A stretch of DNA of 64,000 nucleotides from positions 7,750,001 through 7,814,000 of the forward strand of contig NC_003076.8 in the NCBI RefSeq assembly GCF_000001735.4. The letters are read 5' to 3'. The notes below the pieces were generated by a model, which did not search any database, was not told the DNA's origin, and saw only the letters and a list, made by a program, of their open reading frames with translations. Within the stretch, counting starts at the first letter, position 1, and each line of letters opens with the position of its first letter. Below, one piece after another: positions 60,231-64,000 of the stretch. The position numbers and the translations under genes are program-made. Source of the DNA: Arabidopsis thaliana (lineage: Eukaryota; Streptophyta; Magnoliopsida; Brassicales; Brassicaceae).

Positions 60231-60754
60231 AAACGATATTGGAGACATAGCACAAGTTGCGTCTGTCTGTACGTATTTTCTATTTATCTAGTATAGTCTA
60301 ACAAAAAGAGAAATTGCCCATAAAAAGGGAAACTCAATTTCTAACAAACCTTTCTATTTTTATAAAGAGAATTTGCTACTATTATTACTGATATAAAAAG
60401 AAATAAAATTTCTTGCTTTCTATCATATTTGATATTTTTTGATGTCTTCGTCTTAAGGAAATGGTTACAAAGACAAGTATAATCATATAATTCAAATAGA
60501 AAACGATATTAAAGACAGATCACAAATTGCGTGTGTAGATATTTCACCAAGTGTTAACAAAAAGAGAAATTCATATAAAAAAAAATATTTATAAAACTGC
60601 AACTATTAATTTATTCAAACTAATTAAAAAGAAAGAGAAAAATCTTCCTATAAAAAGAAATGAATCTTTCTTTGTAATCAGAAAGAAATAAAATTCTTTT
60701 TACTTTTCCAGAATTTGATTTTTCTCATGTGTCTTATCTTATGAATATGGTTAC
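60231..60754. repeat. Diverged tandem duplication (period about 270-285 bp) upstream of SCPL34
   Basis: Copy A (about 60231-60468) and copy B (about 60501-60754) share in the same order AAACGATATT, CACAA-TTGCGT, TAACAAAAAGAGAAATT, AGAAATAAAATT, a TTTGATTTTT-like stretch, a GTCTT word and ATGGTTAC. Divergence and small gaps between the shared blocks suggest an old duplication. Confidence 0.65.
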
Positions 60755-60818
60755 CACCCAGTGAGACTACAGAGTGTTCTTATCTGTCTCTGAATCCCAT
60801 TCTCTCTCTCACACAACA

Positions 60819-60827
60819 TTATATAAG
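60819..60827 (+). promoter_or_regulatory. SCPL34 TATA box
   Basis: TTATATAAG lies 65 bp upstream of the SCPL34 ATG, following a CT-rich patch. It predicts transcription start near 60850 and a leader of about 40 nt. Confidence 0.6.
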
Positions 60828-60891
60828 CTTACACAGTCACTTCACAATTTCCACAAATTCGATATATTAAACTATAATAAACTAAAAAGAA

Positions 60892-63958
<3,067 letters not shown>

Positions 63959-64000
63959 GTATTATTACGACGTTCAATCTTATTTTCGGTTAGGTTTTCC

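Larger units (their letters stand above)
58989..60891. other. Intergenic region and SCPL34 promoter
   Basis: After the 3' UTR of the SETD9-like gene comes AT-rich DNA without genes, then a diverged tandem duplication (60231-60754) and the SCPL34 core promoter. The short - strand open frame at 59157-59369 is not convincing. Confidence 0.6.

Overview
The window is a plant nuclear chromosome segment. GT-AG introns, AT-rich intergenic DNA and thirteen recognisable plant genes all point to Arabidopsis thaliana chromosome 5, around loci At5g23090 to At5g23210. That placement comes from remembered gene order and protein sizes: the spliced models I reconstruct give 4706, 403, 397, 241, 1392 and 559 aa for the sacsin-like, HCF136, LysM, CLPP2, HUA2 and CYP86B1 genes, which match my memory of those loci. 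It was not checked by a search.

Layout on the + strand, left to right: the last coding exon of NF-YB13 (36-203); an intronless MIZU-KUSSEI1-like DUF617 gene (3557-4390); a 17-kb, 13-exon sacsin-like gene ending in a RING finger (8307-25509); HCF136, a photosystem II assembly factor (28154-30463); a LysM-domain gene (31475-33333); mitochondrial CLPP2 (33811-34826); and HUA2, a PWWP/CID RNA-processing factor in flowering control (36173-42080). Three genes follow on the - strand: a basic protein with one hydrophobic segment (45409-46310), a receptor-like cytoplasmic kinase (48411-49436) and CYP86B1, a suberin very-long-chain omega-hydroxylase (53478-55659). Between the last two, on the + strand, lies a small GeBP-like, apparently truncated ORF (51474-51890). 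The right end returns to the + strand with a SETD9-like gene (57319-58988) and the 5' two-thirds of the serine carboxypeptidase-like gene SCPL34 (60892 to the window edge).

These are independent plant genes with no operon-like logic. They act in the nucleus (NF-YB13, HUA2), thylakoid lumen (HCF136), mitochondrion (CLPP2), ER and cell-wall lipid synthesis (CYP86B1), and the secretory pathway (SCPL34). The less ordinary material is between and inside them: a 376-bp Harbinger-type MITE with a TAA target duplication, a 784-bp poly(A) retroposon with a 15-bp target duplication about 200 bp upstream of HCF136, the end of an Emigrant/pogo-like element, nested inverted repeats beside the splice acceptor of HUA2 intron 5, and a diverged tandem duplication in the SCPL34 upstream region. 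I see no undescribed multi-gene system. The best leads are the ATP-site-dead third Hsp90-like unit of the sacsin-RING protein, the retroposon next to HCF136, the duplicated SCPL34 upstream region, and the DUF573-less GeBP-like ORF.
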